Shown here: positions 25,904 through 33,064 of the stretch, one piece after another
Numbering within the stretch: the stretch's first letter is position 1
How the letters are laid out: every line of letters starts with the position of its first letter
Source of the DNA: Christiangramia sabulilitoris
GTDB lineage: Bacteria > Bacteroidota > Bacteroidia > Flavobacteriales > Flavobacteriaceae
NCBI RefSeq assembly: GCF_007050985.1
Contig: NZ_VHSF01000001.1
Coordinates: 1,302,001 to 1,366,000, forward strand
Direction of reading: 5' to 3'
DNA length: 64,000 bases
The notes under the pieces: generated by a model
What the model saw: the letters and a program-made list of their open reading frames with translations, nothing else
Database searches by the model: none
Told to the model about the DNA's origin: nothing
Program-made: the position numbers and the translations under genes

Positions 25904-25978
25904 ATAAAAAAAGGCGGAATGAATTCCACCTTTTTTTGCCCCAAATCTACCATGAACTTAACCTACTTATGTTATGGT
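25904..25978 (-). ncRNA. Candidate small RNA, array copy 5
   Basis: This is the most diverged unit and sits directly downstream of purF. The 5' stem is reduced to ACCAT/ATGGT. The terminator stem is intact with a changed loop (AATTCATT). It could serve as the purF terminator or be processed from the purF 3' end. Confidence 0.55.
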
Positions 25979-25982
25979 GATA

Positions 25983-26047
25983 CTAATGTATATAGAATTA
26001 TAGGCTATACAAAGAATAATAGACCAAGTGCAGAAATATCTGTTAAA
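25983..26047 (-). promoter_or_regulatory. Degenerate promoter region of array copy 5
   Basis: TACATTAG (25983-25990) stands in the -7 place. The box at 26019-26047 matches copy 2 at 19 of 29 positions at exactly the same 28-base spacing. Confidence 0.4.
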
Positions 26048-26056
26048 GTGTAAACT

Positions 26057-27955
26057 TTAGTAAGCCCTGTCCGTTTTGCCTTCGTAAAAATTCATAAAAG
26101 CGCGATTCACAACCCTGTTCCCTCCTGCAGTTGGATAATCACCGGTAAAATACCAGTCGCCAAGATTTTTCGGACATGCTTTATGCAAGTTATCAACCGT
26201 TTGGTAAATAACCTTTACCTCTGCCTTCACATCTTTATCGCAAAGCAACTCAGAAATCTTATCTGAGATCTGCTCATTGGTAAATGGTTCATAGATCTCC
26301 TTGACAAAATTCTGTACTTCGCTATCACGCAGATCTACCTGGTCTCTACATTTTTTGTAGACTTTCTCGATAATGTCGTATTTGCCGCAATCCCTCAAAA
26401 GGTCCAGCGCTGCCCTAAAAGCTACCAGATCTTCCAGCCGGGCCATGTCAATACCATAACAATCTGGATATCTTATTTGTGGAGCAGAGGATACCACCAC
26501 AATCTTTTTAGGTTTTAGCCTGTCCATCATTTTTATGATACTTTTCTTGAGGGTAGTTCCCCTAACAATACTATCATCGATAATGACCAGGTTATCATCC
26601 GGTTTTACCACTCCGTAGGTTACATCATACACATGGGCAACAAGATCGTCGCGGCTACTGTCTTCAGTGATGAAGGTTCTCAGCTTAACATCCTTTATAG
26701 CGATCTTTTCTGTTCTTAGTCGATGAGATAGGATCTCTTGCAGCCTTGCATCGGTTAAAGTTTCCTTTTCGTCGAGGATGGCTTCATTTTTTTGTTTGTT
26801 CAATTCATCCTGGGCAGCTTCTACCATTCCGTAGAAGGATGTTTCCGCAGTATTAGGAATAAAGGAAAAAACAGTCTTTAAAGTATCGTGTTCTATAGAC
26901 TTTAAAACATCTGGCATTAAAAGGCGCCCCAGCATTTTACGCTCCTGGTATATTTCTGCATCGCTGCCTCGAGAAAAATAAATACGCTCAAAAGAACAGG
27001 CCTTCCTTTCCAGAGGTTCAATAATCTCAGTGATAGAGACCTCCCCGTTCTTTTTAGTAATGATAGCATTTCCCGGAGGTAATTCATGCACGTCATTAAA
27101 GTCTACGTTGAAAACCGTTTGAATAACCGGTCTTTCTGAGGCAACCACGACCACTTCATCATCCTTATAATAATAGGCAGGTCTTATCCCCGCAGGATCA
27201 CGTAATACAAAAGAATCACCATGACCAATTAAGCCGGCCATAGCATACCCACCATCCCAGTTCTTGGAAGATTTCTTCAGGATCTTCGCGACATTTAATT
27301 TTTCTGCAATTATAGGTGAGGCTTCAACTTTGGAGTATCCTTCGTTTTTCAGCTTTTTGTAAAGTTTTCTAACTTCAGAATCTAAAAAATGACCAATCTT
27401 CTCCATTACGGTCACCGTATCTGCTCGCTCTTTAGGATGCTGCCCGAGTTCGACCAGATTATTGAACAGCTTATTTACATTGGTCATGTTGAAGTTTCCG
27501 GCAACAATCAGGTTTCTGTGCATCCAGTTATTCTGTCTCAAAAAAGGATGTACACTTTCGATACTGTTCTTGCCAAAAGTCCCGTATCTCACGTGGCCAA
27601 GAAAAACCTCGCCCAGGTAAGGGATATATCTTTTTTGCAAATCTGTATTGTCTGCATACTCAGGATTTGCTTTTATTTCATCATTGATCCTTTGATTTAT
27701 CTGTTCAAAAATATCCTGAATTGGCTGAGCCTGGTTGGAACGCACCCGGCTTATATAACGCTCCCCGGGAATTGTATTGAGTTTGATACTTGCAAAACCG
27801 GCACCATCCTGCCCACGGTTATGTTGTTTCTCCATGAGGAGATACATCTTGTTTACTCCATAAAATGCGGTACCGTATTTTTCTTTATAATAGTCAAGAG
27901 GTTTTAAAAGCCTAATATGCGCAATTCCACATTCGTGTTTTATAGCATCACTCAT
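26057..27955 (-). CDS. purF: Amidophosphoribosyltransferase (PurF-type class II glutamine amidotransferase)
   Basis: It would transfer glutamine nitrogen to PRPP, the first step of purine synthesis. The Ntn nucleophile is probably C9 in HECGIAHIRLL, which needs removal of an eight-residue leader. EKQHNRGQDGAGF and LGHVRYGTFG follow as in class II amidotransferases. The phosphoribosyl site is NLVIIDDSIVRGTTLKKSI. At 632 residues it is longer than the ~500 of E. coli PurF, with inserts and a C-terminal extension. A divergent member of the family is possible, but the PRPP loop supports PurF. Confidence 0.88.
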   Translation of the reverse strand: MSDAIKHECGIAHIRLLKPLDYYKEKYGTAFYGVNKMYLLMEKQHNRGQDGAGFASIKLNTIPGERYISRVRSNQAQPIQDIFEQINQRINDEIKANPEYADNTDLQKRYIPYLGEVFLGHVRYGTFGKNSIESVHPFLRQNNWMHRNLIVAGNFNMTNVNKLFNNLVELGQHPKERADTVTVMEKIGHFLDSEVRKLYKKLKNEGYSKVEASPIIAEKLNVAKILKKSSKNWDGGYAMAGLIGHGDSFVLRDPAGIRPAYYYKDDEVVVVASERPVIQTVFNVDFNDVHELPPGNAIITKKNGEVSITEIIEPLERKACSFERIYFSRGSDAEIYQERKMLGRLLMPDVLKSIEHDTLKTVFSFIPNTAETSFYGMVEAAQDELNKQKNEAILDEKETLTDARLQEILSHRLRTEKIAIKDVKLRTFITEDSSRDDLVAHVYDVTYGVVKPDDNLVIIDDSIVRGTTLKKSIIKMMDRLKPKKIVVVSSAPQIRYPDCYGIDMARLEDLVAFRAALDLLRDCGKYDIIEKVYKKCRDQVDLRDSEVQNFVKEIYEPFTNEQISDKISELLCDKDVKAEVKVIYQTVDNLHKACPKNLGDWYFTGDYPTAGGNRVVNRAFMNFYEGKTDRAY

Positions 27956-27990
27956 AAGTTGTATTCTTAGGTATTTGTTGTGTTTGTCAC

Positions 27991-28016
27991 AAAAAAAGCC
28001 CTGTAATTACAGGGCG
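27991..28016 (-). terminator. Intrinsic terminator of the PfkB kinase gene
   Basis: GCCCTGTAATTACAGGGC, followed by seven T on the minus strand, stands just after the kinase stop. Confidence 0.85.
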
Positions 28017-28021
28017 TTATA

Positions 28022-28945
28022 TTAATCAAGTTGTGTTTCGAATTGAGTTAATTTCCTGAACTCGTCAAGTCTCTTGTTTACTTCATCACCGGTTAGCGTT
28101 TGCATTCTTTCAGTTCCAAATTTCTCTACGCAGAAGGAGGCCAGGTTGGAACCATAGATGATGGCACTCTTCATATTTTCAAAAGAGATATTTCCTGTTC
28201 TGGCTAAGTATCCAATAAATCCGCCGGCAAATGTATCACCTGCTCCAGTAGGATCAAAGACTTCTTCCAAAGGAAGCGCCGGGGCAAAAAACACCTGGTC
28301 CTTGTGAAATAACAAGGCTCCGTGTTCACCTTTTTTAATCACAACATATTTTGGACCCATTTCCTCGATTTTTCTGGCGGCCTTAACCAAAGAATATTCA
28401 CCGGATAGTTGCCTGGCTTCCTCATCATTGATCGTTATCACATCTACTCTGGCAATAACTTTCATTAGATCTTCCAGGGTATTGTCCATCCAGAAATTCA
28501 TGGTATCCAGAACAACCAGTTTTGGATTTTTTACCTGATCCAGAACACTTAACTGTACTAAAGGATGCAGGTTACCCAGCATTACAAATTCTGAGTCCTT
28601 ATGCGAATCTGGCACCACCGGTTTAAAATCTGCCAGTACATTTAACTGGGTGTCCAGGGTGTCTCTGGTATTCAGATCGTTATGATACTTTCCGCTCCAG
28701 AAGAAGGTCTTGCCTCCTTTAACAACTTCCAGTCCTTCTATATTTACATTGTTCTTTTCTAGCAGGTCAAGATATTCCTTTGGGAAATCTTCACCAACAA
28801 CAGATACCACGGCACTTTCCACATCAAAGTTTGATGCCGAAAGACCGATGTAGGTAGCAGCACCACCAAGGATCTTGTCAGTTTTTCCAAAAGGAGTTTC
28901 AATAGCATCAAAGGCTACGGTTCCAACAATAAGTAATTTGCTCAT
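28022..28945 (-). CDS. PfkB family carbohydrate/nucleoside kinase
   Basis: This is a ribokinase-fold kinase of 307 residues starting MSKLLIVGTVAFDAIETP. The catalytic signature DPTGAGDTFAGGFIGYL (about 240-256) holds the base aspartate and anion hole. GGAATYIGLSASNF is the N-terminal substrate region. A longer reading from 28990 would place the -7 box inside the gene, so the ATG at 28945 is chosen. The substrate may be a sugar or adenosine-like nucleoside; sequence does not decide. Confidence 0.9.
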   Translation of the reverse strand: MSKLLIVGTVAFDAIETPFGKTDKILGGAATYIGLSASNFDVESAVVSVVGEDFPKEYLDLLEKNNVNIEGLEVVKGGKTFFWSGKYHNDLNTRDTLDTQLNVLADFKPVVPDSHKDSEFVMLGNLHPLVQLSVLDQVKNPKLVVLDTMNFWMDNTLEDLMKVIARVDVITINDEEARQLSGEYSLVKAARKIEEMGPKYVVIKKGEHGALLFHKDQVFFAPALPLEEVFDPTGAGDTFAGGFIGYLARTGNISFENMKSAIIYGSNLASFCVEKFGTERMQTLTGDEVNKRLDEFRKLTQFETQLD

Positions 28946-28967
28946 AATAGATTTTAAAATTACGCTG

Positions 28968-28975
28968 CAAATATA
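28968..28975 (-). promoter_or_regulatory. Putative -7 box of the PfkB kinase
   Basis: TATATTTG (minus strand), a perfect TAnnTTTG, lies 23 bases before the chosen ATG. Confidence 0.6.
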
Positions 28976-29019
28976 CAGTTTGTTTTTCAAGGTATAAACC
29001 TCAATTTCTCTACGAAATG

Positions 29020-29484
29020 TTAAGCTTTGTATCCTACATCTTCCGGAAGATTATTTCTTTTTGAGGCGCTAACCGCCAGGGCATCGCAACGCTCATTCTG
29101 GGGGTGGTCATTGTGCCCCTTGATCCACTGAAACTGTACTTCGTGTTTTCTAAGCTCTTTTAGAAGTTCTTTCCAGAGATCACTGTTCTTCCTGTTGATA
29201 AAGTTCTTTTTCTCCCAGCCATACAGCCAGCCCTTATTGACGGCATCTGCCACATATCTGGAATCTGTAAAAACCTTTACTGGCGTTCCGGGATTTTTTA
29301 ATTGTTTCAGTGCGACAATAACCGCGAGTAGTTCCATGCGATTATTAGTGGTTTTTTTATAGCCATAGGAAAATTCCTTTCTGTAAGGTTTTCCAACCCA
29401 TTCCATAACGATACCATAACCGCCGGGTCCCGGATTGCCACGAGCGGCACCATCGGTGTAAATATGAACTTTTGGTGTCTGCAC
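29020..29484 (-). CDS. rnhA: Ribonuclease HI
   Basis: It cuts the RNA strand of RNA-DNA hybrids. The 154 residues carry the DEDD set: D11 (YTDGAARGNPGPGGYG), E51 (NNRMELLAV), D74 (FTDSRYV) and D134 (NERCDALA), with H124 in the flexible loop. The start is GTG at 29484, sharing one base with the purN stop (TAGTG), which indicates translational coupling. Confidence 0.95.
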   Translation of the reverse strand: MQTPKVHIYTDGAARGNPGPGGYGIVMEWVGKPYRKEFSYGYKKTTNNRMELLAVIVALKQLKNPGTPVKVFTDSRYVADAVNKGWLYGWEKKNFINRKNSDLWKELLKELRKHEVQFQWIKGHNDHPQNERCDALAVSASKRNNLPEDVGYKA

Positions 29485-30080
29485 TAATTATTTTTTTCGA
29501 GGATTTGCTGAATTACCTCCGGGAAGTGGCGGTATTCAAGCTCATGTATTTTACTGGCAAGGCTTTCTGCGGTGTCATTTTCATCTACGGGTGTAGTAGC
29601 CTGAAAAATAATCTGCCCATCATCATATTTTTCGTTGACATAGTGAATACTAATCCCGCTTTCCTTCTCTTTGTCTGCAATTACAGCTTCGTGGACCTTA
29701 GATCCATACATTCCTTTTCCTCCAAATTTTGGCAGAAGGGCTGGATGTATATTGATTACCCGGTCTGGAAATTCTTTGATGATCTTGGAAGGGAACAACC
29801 AGAGGAATCCGGCCAGAACGATCAGGTCGGGATTAATGTCTTTAATAATGTTCAAAACATCGTTGCTTTGGTAAAAAGCTTCCTTATCAAAAAGTAAGGC
29901 TTTCACGTTATGATTATGGGCTTTTTTCAAGGCACCTGCAGATCTGCGATTAGAAAATACCGCTACGACCTCTGTATTATCTGACTTTTGGAAGAATTTG
30001 ATGATATTTTCGGCATTAGTACCGGAACCTGAGGCAAAAATTATAATCTTATTATTTCTTGCATTCTCTTTCTTACTCAA
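29484..30080 (-). CDS. purN: Phosphoribosylglycinamide formyltransferase
   Basis: It formylates GAR with 10-formyl-THF, the third step of purine synthesis. The N-terminal ASGSGTNAENIIKFF binds phosphate. NIHPALLPKFGGKGMYG carries the catalytic Asn and His, and YDDGQIIFQ the catalytic Asp. The 198 residues are normal. The start appears to be TTG at 30080, since no ATG precedes the conserved start. It is in an operon with rnhA and is divergent from acpP. Confidence 0.93.
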   Translation of the reverse strand: MSKKENARNNKIIIFASGSGTNAENIIKFFQKSDNTEVVAVFSNRRSAGALKKAHNHNVKALLFDKEAFYQSNDVLNIIKDINPDLIVLAGFLWLFPSKIIKEFPDRVINIHPALLPKFGGKGMYGSKVHEAVIADKEKESGISIHYVNEKYDDGQIIFQATTPVDENDTAESLASKIHELEYRHFPEVIQQILEKNN

Positions 30081-30190
30081 AATAAGGCTGTTAACATTTA
30101 TTAGGATGTAAAATTAAAGGCTTTCAACGAATTTTATGTAAATTACCGCCACATTTTTAGAGTAAAAATCGGTTTTAAAATAAAGTTTTT

Positions 30191-30198
30191 TATTTTTG
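30191..30198 (+). promoter_or_regulatory. Putative -7 box of acpP-fabF-rnc
   Basis: TATTTTTG matches TAnnTTTG 30 bases before the acpP ATG. Confidence 0.65.
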
Positions 30199-30227
30199 CC
30201 ACCTAATCAAAATTAAAATAAAAAATT

Positions 30228-30464
30228 ATGTCAGACATTGCATCAAGAGTAAAAGCTATTATCGTTGACAAATTGGGAGTTGACGAGAATGAAGTTGTAA
30301 ACGAAGCCAGCTTCACCAACGACTTGGGTGCTGATTCACTAGACACAGTAGAATTGATTATGGAGTTTGAGAAGGAATTTGACATTCAGATCCCAGACGA
30401 TCAGGCAGAAAACATTGCTACTGTAGGTCAGGCAATTTCATATATCGAAGACGCTAAGAAATAA
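30228..30464 (+). CDS. acpP: Acyl carrier protein
   Basis: The 78-residue acidic four-helix carrier has the phosphopantetheine serine S37 in [10 protein letters not shown]. It carries growing acyl chains in fatty-acid and lipid A synthesis. It is followed 14 bases later by fabF, the usual acpP-fabF arrangement, then rnc. Confidence 0.98.
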   Translation: MSDIASRVKAIIVDKLGVDENEVVNEASFTNDLGADSLDTVELIMEFEKEFDIQIPDDQAENIATVGQAISYIEDAKK

Positions 30465-30478
30465 AATCAACACACCAT

Positions 30479-31732
30479 ATGGAGTTAAAGCGAGTAGTAG
30501 TTACAGGCCTTGGTGCCTTAACCCCAATTGGTAACAATTTAGAGGAATATTGGGATGGACTAAAAAACGGTAAAAGTGGTAGCGCGCCTATCACTTATTT
30601 TGATACCGAAAAGTTCAAAACTAAATTCGCTTGCGAACTCAAAAATTTCAATCCCCTCGATCATTTTGACCGTAAAGAGGCAAGAAAACTTGATAGATTT
30701 GCTCAGTATGCCATGGTGGCTGCAGACGAAGCTATAGAAGATTCTGGCCTTGACCTGGATGCTGTAGATAAATACCGCGTTGGTGTTATCTGGGGTGCAG
30801 GTATTGGTGGATTAGAAACCTTTCAGAATGAGGTAATCAATTATGCTGAAGGTGACGGTTCTCCCAGATTCAATCCCTTTTTTATTCCAAAGATGATTGC
30901 AGATATTGCTCCTGGTAATATTTCTATCAAACATGGATTTATGGGGGCGAATTATACCACAGTATCTGCGTGTGCCTCCTCGGCTAATGCAATGATAGAT
31001 GCCCTGAACAATATTCGGTTGGGCCACTGTGATGTAATTGTATCTGGAGGATCTGAAGCTGCGGTTACTATCGCTGGGATGGGTGGATTCAATGCAATGC
31101 ATGCCCTGTCTACCAGAAATGATAGTCCCGAAACTGCTTCGAGACCATTTGATTCTACCCGTGATGGGTTTGTGCTGGGTGAAGGTGGAGGTGCTCTTAT
31201 CTTAGAAGAATATGAGCATGCCAAAGCCCGTGGTGCAAAAATCTATGCCGAGGTGTTAGGTGGAGGATTATCTTCAGACGCTTACCACATGACGGCGCCG
31301 CATCCTGAAGGAGACGGAGTTGTAGCGGTCATGAAAAACTGCCTTAAGAACGCCAACTTGAAACCAGAAGATGTTGATGCGATCAACACTCATGGAACAT
31401 CTACTCCTCTTGGAGATGTGGCAGAACTTAAAGCGATTACCAAAGTTTTTGGGGATCATGCCAAGAATATCAATATCAACTCGACCAAATCGATGACCGG
31501 TCATTTACTTGGTGCCGCAGGAGCGATAGAAGCAATAGCTGCTATACTTTCCATGAAGCACGGTTTAGTGCCGCCAACGATTAATCATGAGCATATTGAT
31601 GAAAACATTGATCCACAGCTTAACCTTACCCTGAACAAAGCTCAAAAGAGAGATGTCAAGGTAGTGATGAGTAATACCTTTGGATTTGGCGGGCATAATG
31701 CCTGCGTGGTGTTTAAGAAACTTGACGAATAA
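30479..31732 (+). CDS. fabF: 3-oxoacyl-[acyl-carrier-protein] synthase II
   Basis: This condensing enzyme elongates acyl-ACP with malonyl-ACP. The catalytic cysteine is C165 in VSACASSANA. The two histidines are in NTHGTSTPLGD and TGHLLGAAGA, and FGFGGHNACVVF closes the active site. The 417 residues are standard. It lies between acpP and rnc with only 3 bases to rnc. Confidence 0.97.
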   Translation: MELKRVVVTGLGALTPIGNNLEEYWDGLKNGKSGSAPITYFDTEKFKTKFACELKNFNPLDHFDRKEARKLDRFAQYAMVAADEAIEDSGLDLDAVDKYRVGVIWGAGIGGLETFQNEVINYAEGDGSPRFNPFFIPKMIADIAPGNISIKHGFMGANYTTVSACASSANAMIDALNNIRLGHCDVIVSGGSEAAVTIAGMGGFNAMHALSTRNDSPETASRPFDSTRDGFVLGEGGGALILEEYEHAKARGAKIYAEVLGGGLSSDAYHMTAPHPEGDGVVAVMKNCLKNANLKPEDVDAINTHGTSTPLGDVAELKAITKVFGDHAKNININSTKSMTGHLLGAAGAIEAIAAILSMKHGLVPPTINHEHIDENIDPQLNLTLNKAQKRDVKVVMSNTFGFGGHNACVVFKKLDE

Positions 31733-31735
31733 ACG

Positions 31736-32467
31736 ATGAGCGTTATTCGTAACATATTAAATTCCCGTTCTGGACAAGGCGGGAATTTTTTTAATATACT
31801 TACTCAAATACTTGGATTTAAACCTAAATCCATTACTTACTATAAAAAAGCTTTTACCCACCGTTCCTTAAACCGAAAGGACGAAGAAGGGAATGCCATT
31901 AATTTTGAGCGCATGGAATTCCTAGGGGATGCTATGTTAAGTGCCGTGGTGGCTTCGCATCTTTATAAAGCTGTTCCGGGTGGCAACGAGGGTTATCTTA
32001 CCAAGATGAGATCTAAGGTGGTAAGCCGTAAGCACCTGAATGAGCTTGGGAAAGACCTTGGACTTATAAAGCATGTTCAAACCAATATTCCCAAAGACCA
32101 GTTTGGGGTAAATATTCATGGGAATTTATTTGAAGCTCTGGTAGGCGCTATATATCTTGATCGTGGATATAAATATTGTAAGCGTTTTATTTACGAACGG
32201 GTAATTGATCCTTACGTAGACATTGAGCAGCTTGAAGGTAAGGTGATCAGCTATAAAAGCCTGGTGATAGAATGGTGCCAGAAGGAAAAGAAAGAGTTTG
32301 ATTACGAGGTTTATGAAGACACCGGGAATGATGAATTAAAACATTTTGCGGTTAAACTAAGGATCAACAACCGGGTGGTGGCAAAAGCCAGGGCTACCTC
32401 CAAAAAGAAAGCCGAGGAAAAAGCATCGAAAAGAGCCTATTATGCCCTTCAGAATAAGATCGATTAA
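31736..32467 (+). CDS. rnc: Ribonuclease III
   Basis: It cleaves double-stranded RNA in rRNA and mRNA processing. The 243 residues comprise an N-terminal extension, the RNase III domain (HRSLNRK, signature FERMEFLGDAML around residue 60, FEALVGAIYLD) and a C-terminal dsRNA-binding domain (AKARATSKKKAEEKASKRA). The start lies 3 bases after fabF. Codons about 9-19 contain a terminator-like hairpin (31760-31792). The next internal Met is inside the catalytic signature, so the start is kept. Confidence 0.95.
   Translation: MSVIRNILNSRSGQGGNFFNILTQILGFKPKSITYYKKAFTHRSLNRKDEEGNAINFERMEFLGDAMLSAVVASHLYKAVPGGNEGYLTKMRSKVVSRKHLNELGKDLGLIKHVQTNIPKDQFGVNIHGNLFEALVGAIYLDRGYKYCKRFIYERVIDPYVDIEQLEGKVISYKSLVIEWCQKEKKEFDYEVYEDTGNDELKHFAVKLRINNRVVAKARATSKKKAEEKASKRAYYALQNKID
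31760..31792 (+). terminator. Terminator-like hairpin inside the 5' end of rnc
   Basis: AATTCCCG/CGGGAATT (8 bp, 12-base loop) is followed by seven T, 28 bases past the fabF stop and inside rnc codons. It may limit rnc expression or be an RNase III self-cleavage site. Confidence 0.5.
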
Positions 32468-32581
32468 ATTTTAAGGAATTGTCGCAAACTACAACGTTTT
32501 CGTAGAAAATTGTGAATTTTAGGGCCTTTAAATCTTCATTTTGTTAATCAAATAGTATCTTTAACCTTAAAGTGATAGTTT

Positions 32582-33064
32582 ATGCAATCGCATAAAATTC
32601 TGGAAGTTGAAGATGATAACTTTAATTTAATCGCCATTTATTCCTCTTTGGAAGGATATAAGCTGGCGTATTTTTTAAATAAGCATCTTAAAATAAAACT
32701 CGAAAGAGAACCGCGGGATATAGACTTTAATCACACAGAATATGATGCTTTTTATGCATTGTTTTCTCATAAGGACCCCAATTCATATTATAGCCTTGAC
32801 CTTGTTTGTAATAAATTTAAAGGGAAGCCAAAAAAGATCCTGAGTTCGGGATCGCTTTTCGCAGAGGAAGAATTGAGTCCGCAGGAAGTATATCTTATTC
32901 CTGAATATGATAAAGTGGATTATTTCCTTAAAATAAGTGAAGAGATCCAGCCCAGAGAATTTATGAAAGTACTTAACAAGATCGGGCAAATTCCCGGTGT
33001 TCAGGCTGCTTATGCAATTGATGTTGATAATCTGAAATCCAAACAAAATCTAATTTTCGAATAA
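32582..33064 (+). CDS. IPExxxVDY family protein
   Basis: The 160-residue Bacteroidota-specific protein is named for its motif, here IPEYDKVDYFLKI (about residues 105-117). It has no signal peptide or membrane span. The final base of its stop is the first base of the pyk ATG (TAATG), so the two are translationally coupled. The biochemical function is unknown to me; the coupling to pyruvate kinase is the main clue. Confidence 0.9.
   Translation: MQSHKILEVEDDNFNLIAIYSSLEGYKLAYFLNKHLKIKLEREPRDIDFNHTEYDAFYALFSHKDPNSYYSLDLVCNKFKGKPKKILSSGSLFAEEELSPQEVYLIPEYDKVDYFLKISEEIQPREFMKVLNKIGQIPGVQAAYAIDVDNLKSKQNLIFE

Larger units (their letters stand above)
25134..26047 (-). repeat. Array of five tandem ~145-base units (candidate small-RNA genes)
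   Basis: This fills most of the 1001-base gap between sodA and purF. Units run at 25134-25277, 25311-25456, 25489-25634, 25691-25836 and 25904-26047, separated by 32-67 bases of unrelated AT-rich sequence. On the minus strand each unit reads: 29-base box, 28 bases, -7-like element, 3 bases, about 75-nt body ending in a terminator. Units 1 and 2 are nearly identical; 3, 4 and 5 diverge progressively outside the body. A 49-base block is the same in all five. Confidence 0.9.

Noticed and set aside
25134-25978. CRISPR array
   Set aside because: Only five repeats of about 75 bases at 177-213-base spacing, with conserved sequence also in the spacers, internal terminators and no cas genes.
28946-28990. 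N-terminal extension of the PfkB kinase
   Set aside because: The -7 promoter box lies inside it; the start at 28945 gives a normal family N-terminus.
30479-31732. FabB instead of FabF
   Set aside because: Length, the position beside acpP and motif context favour FabF.
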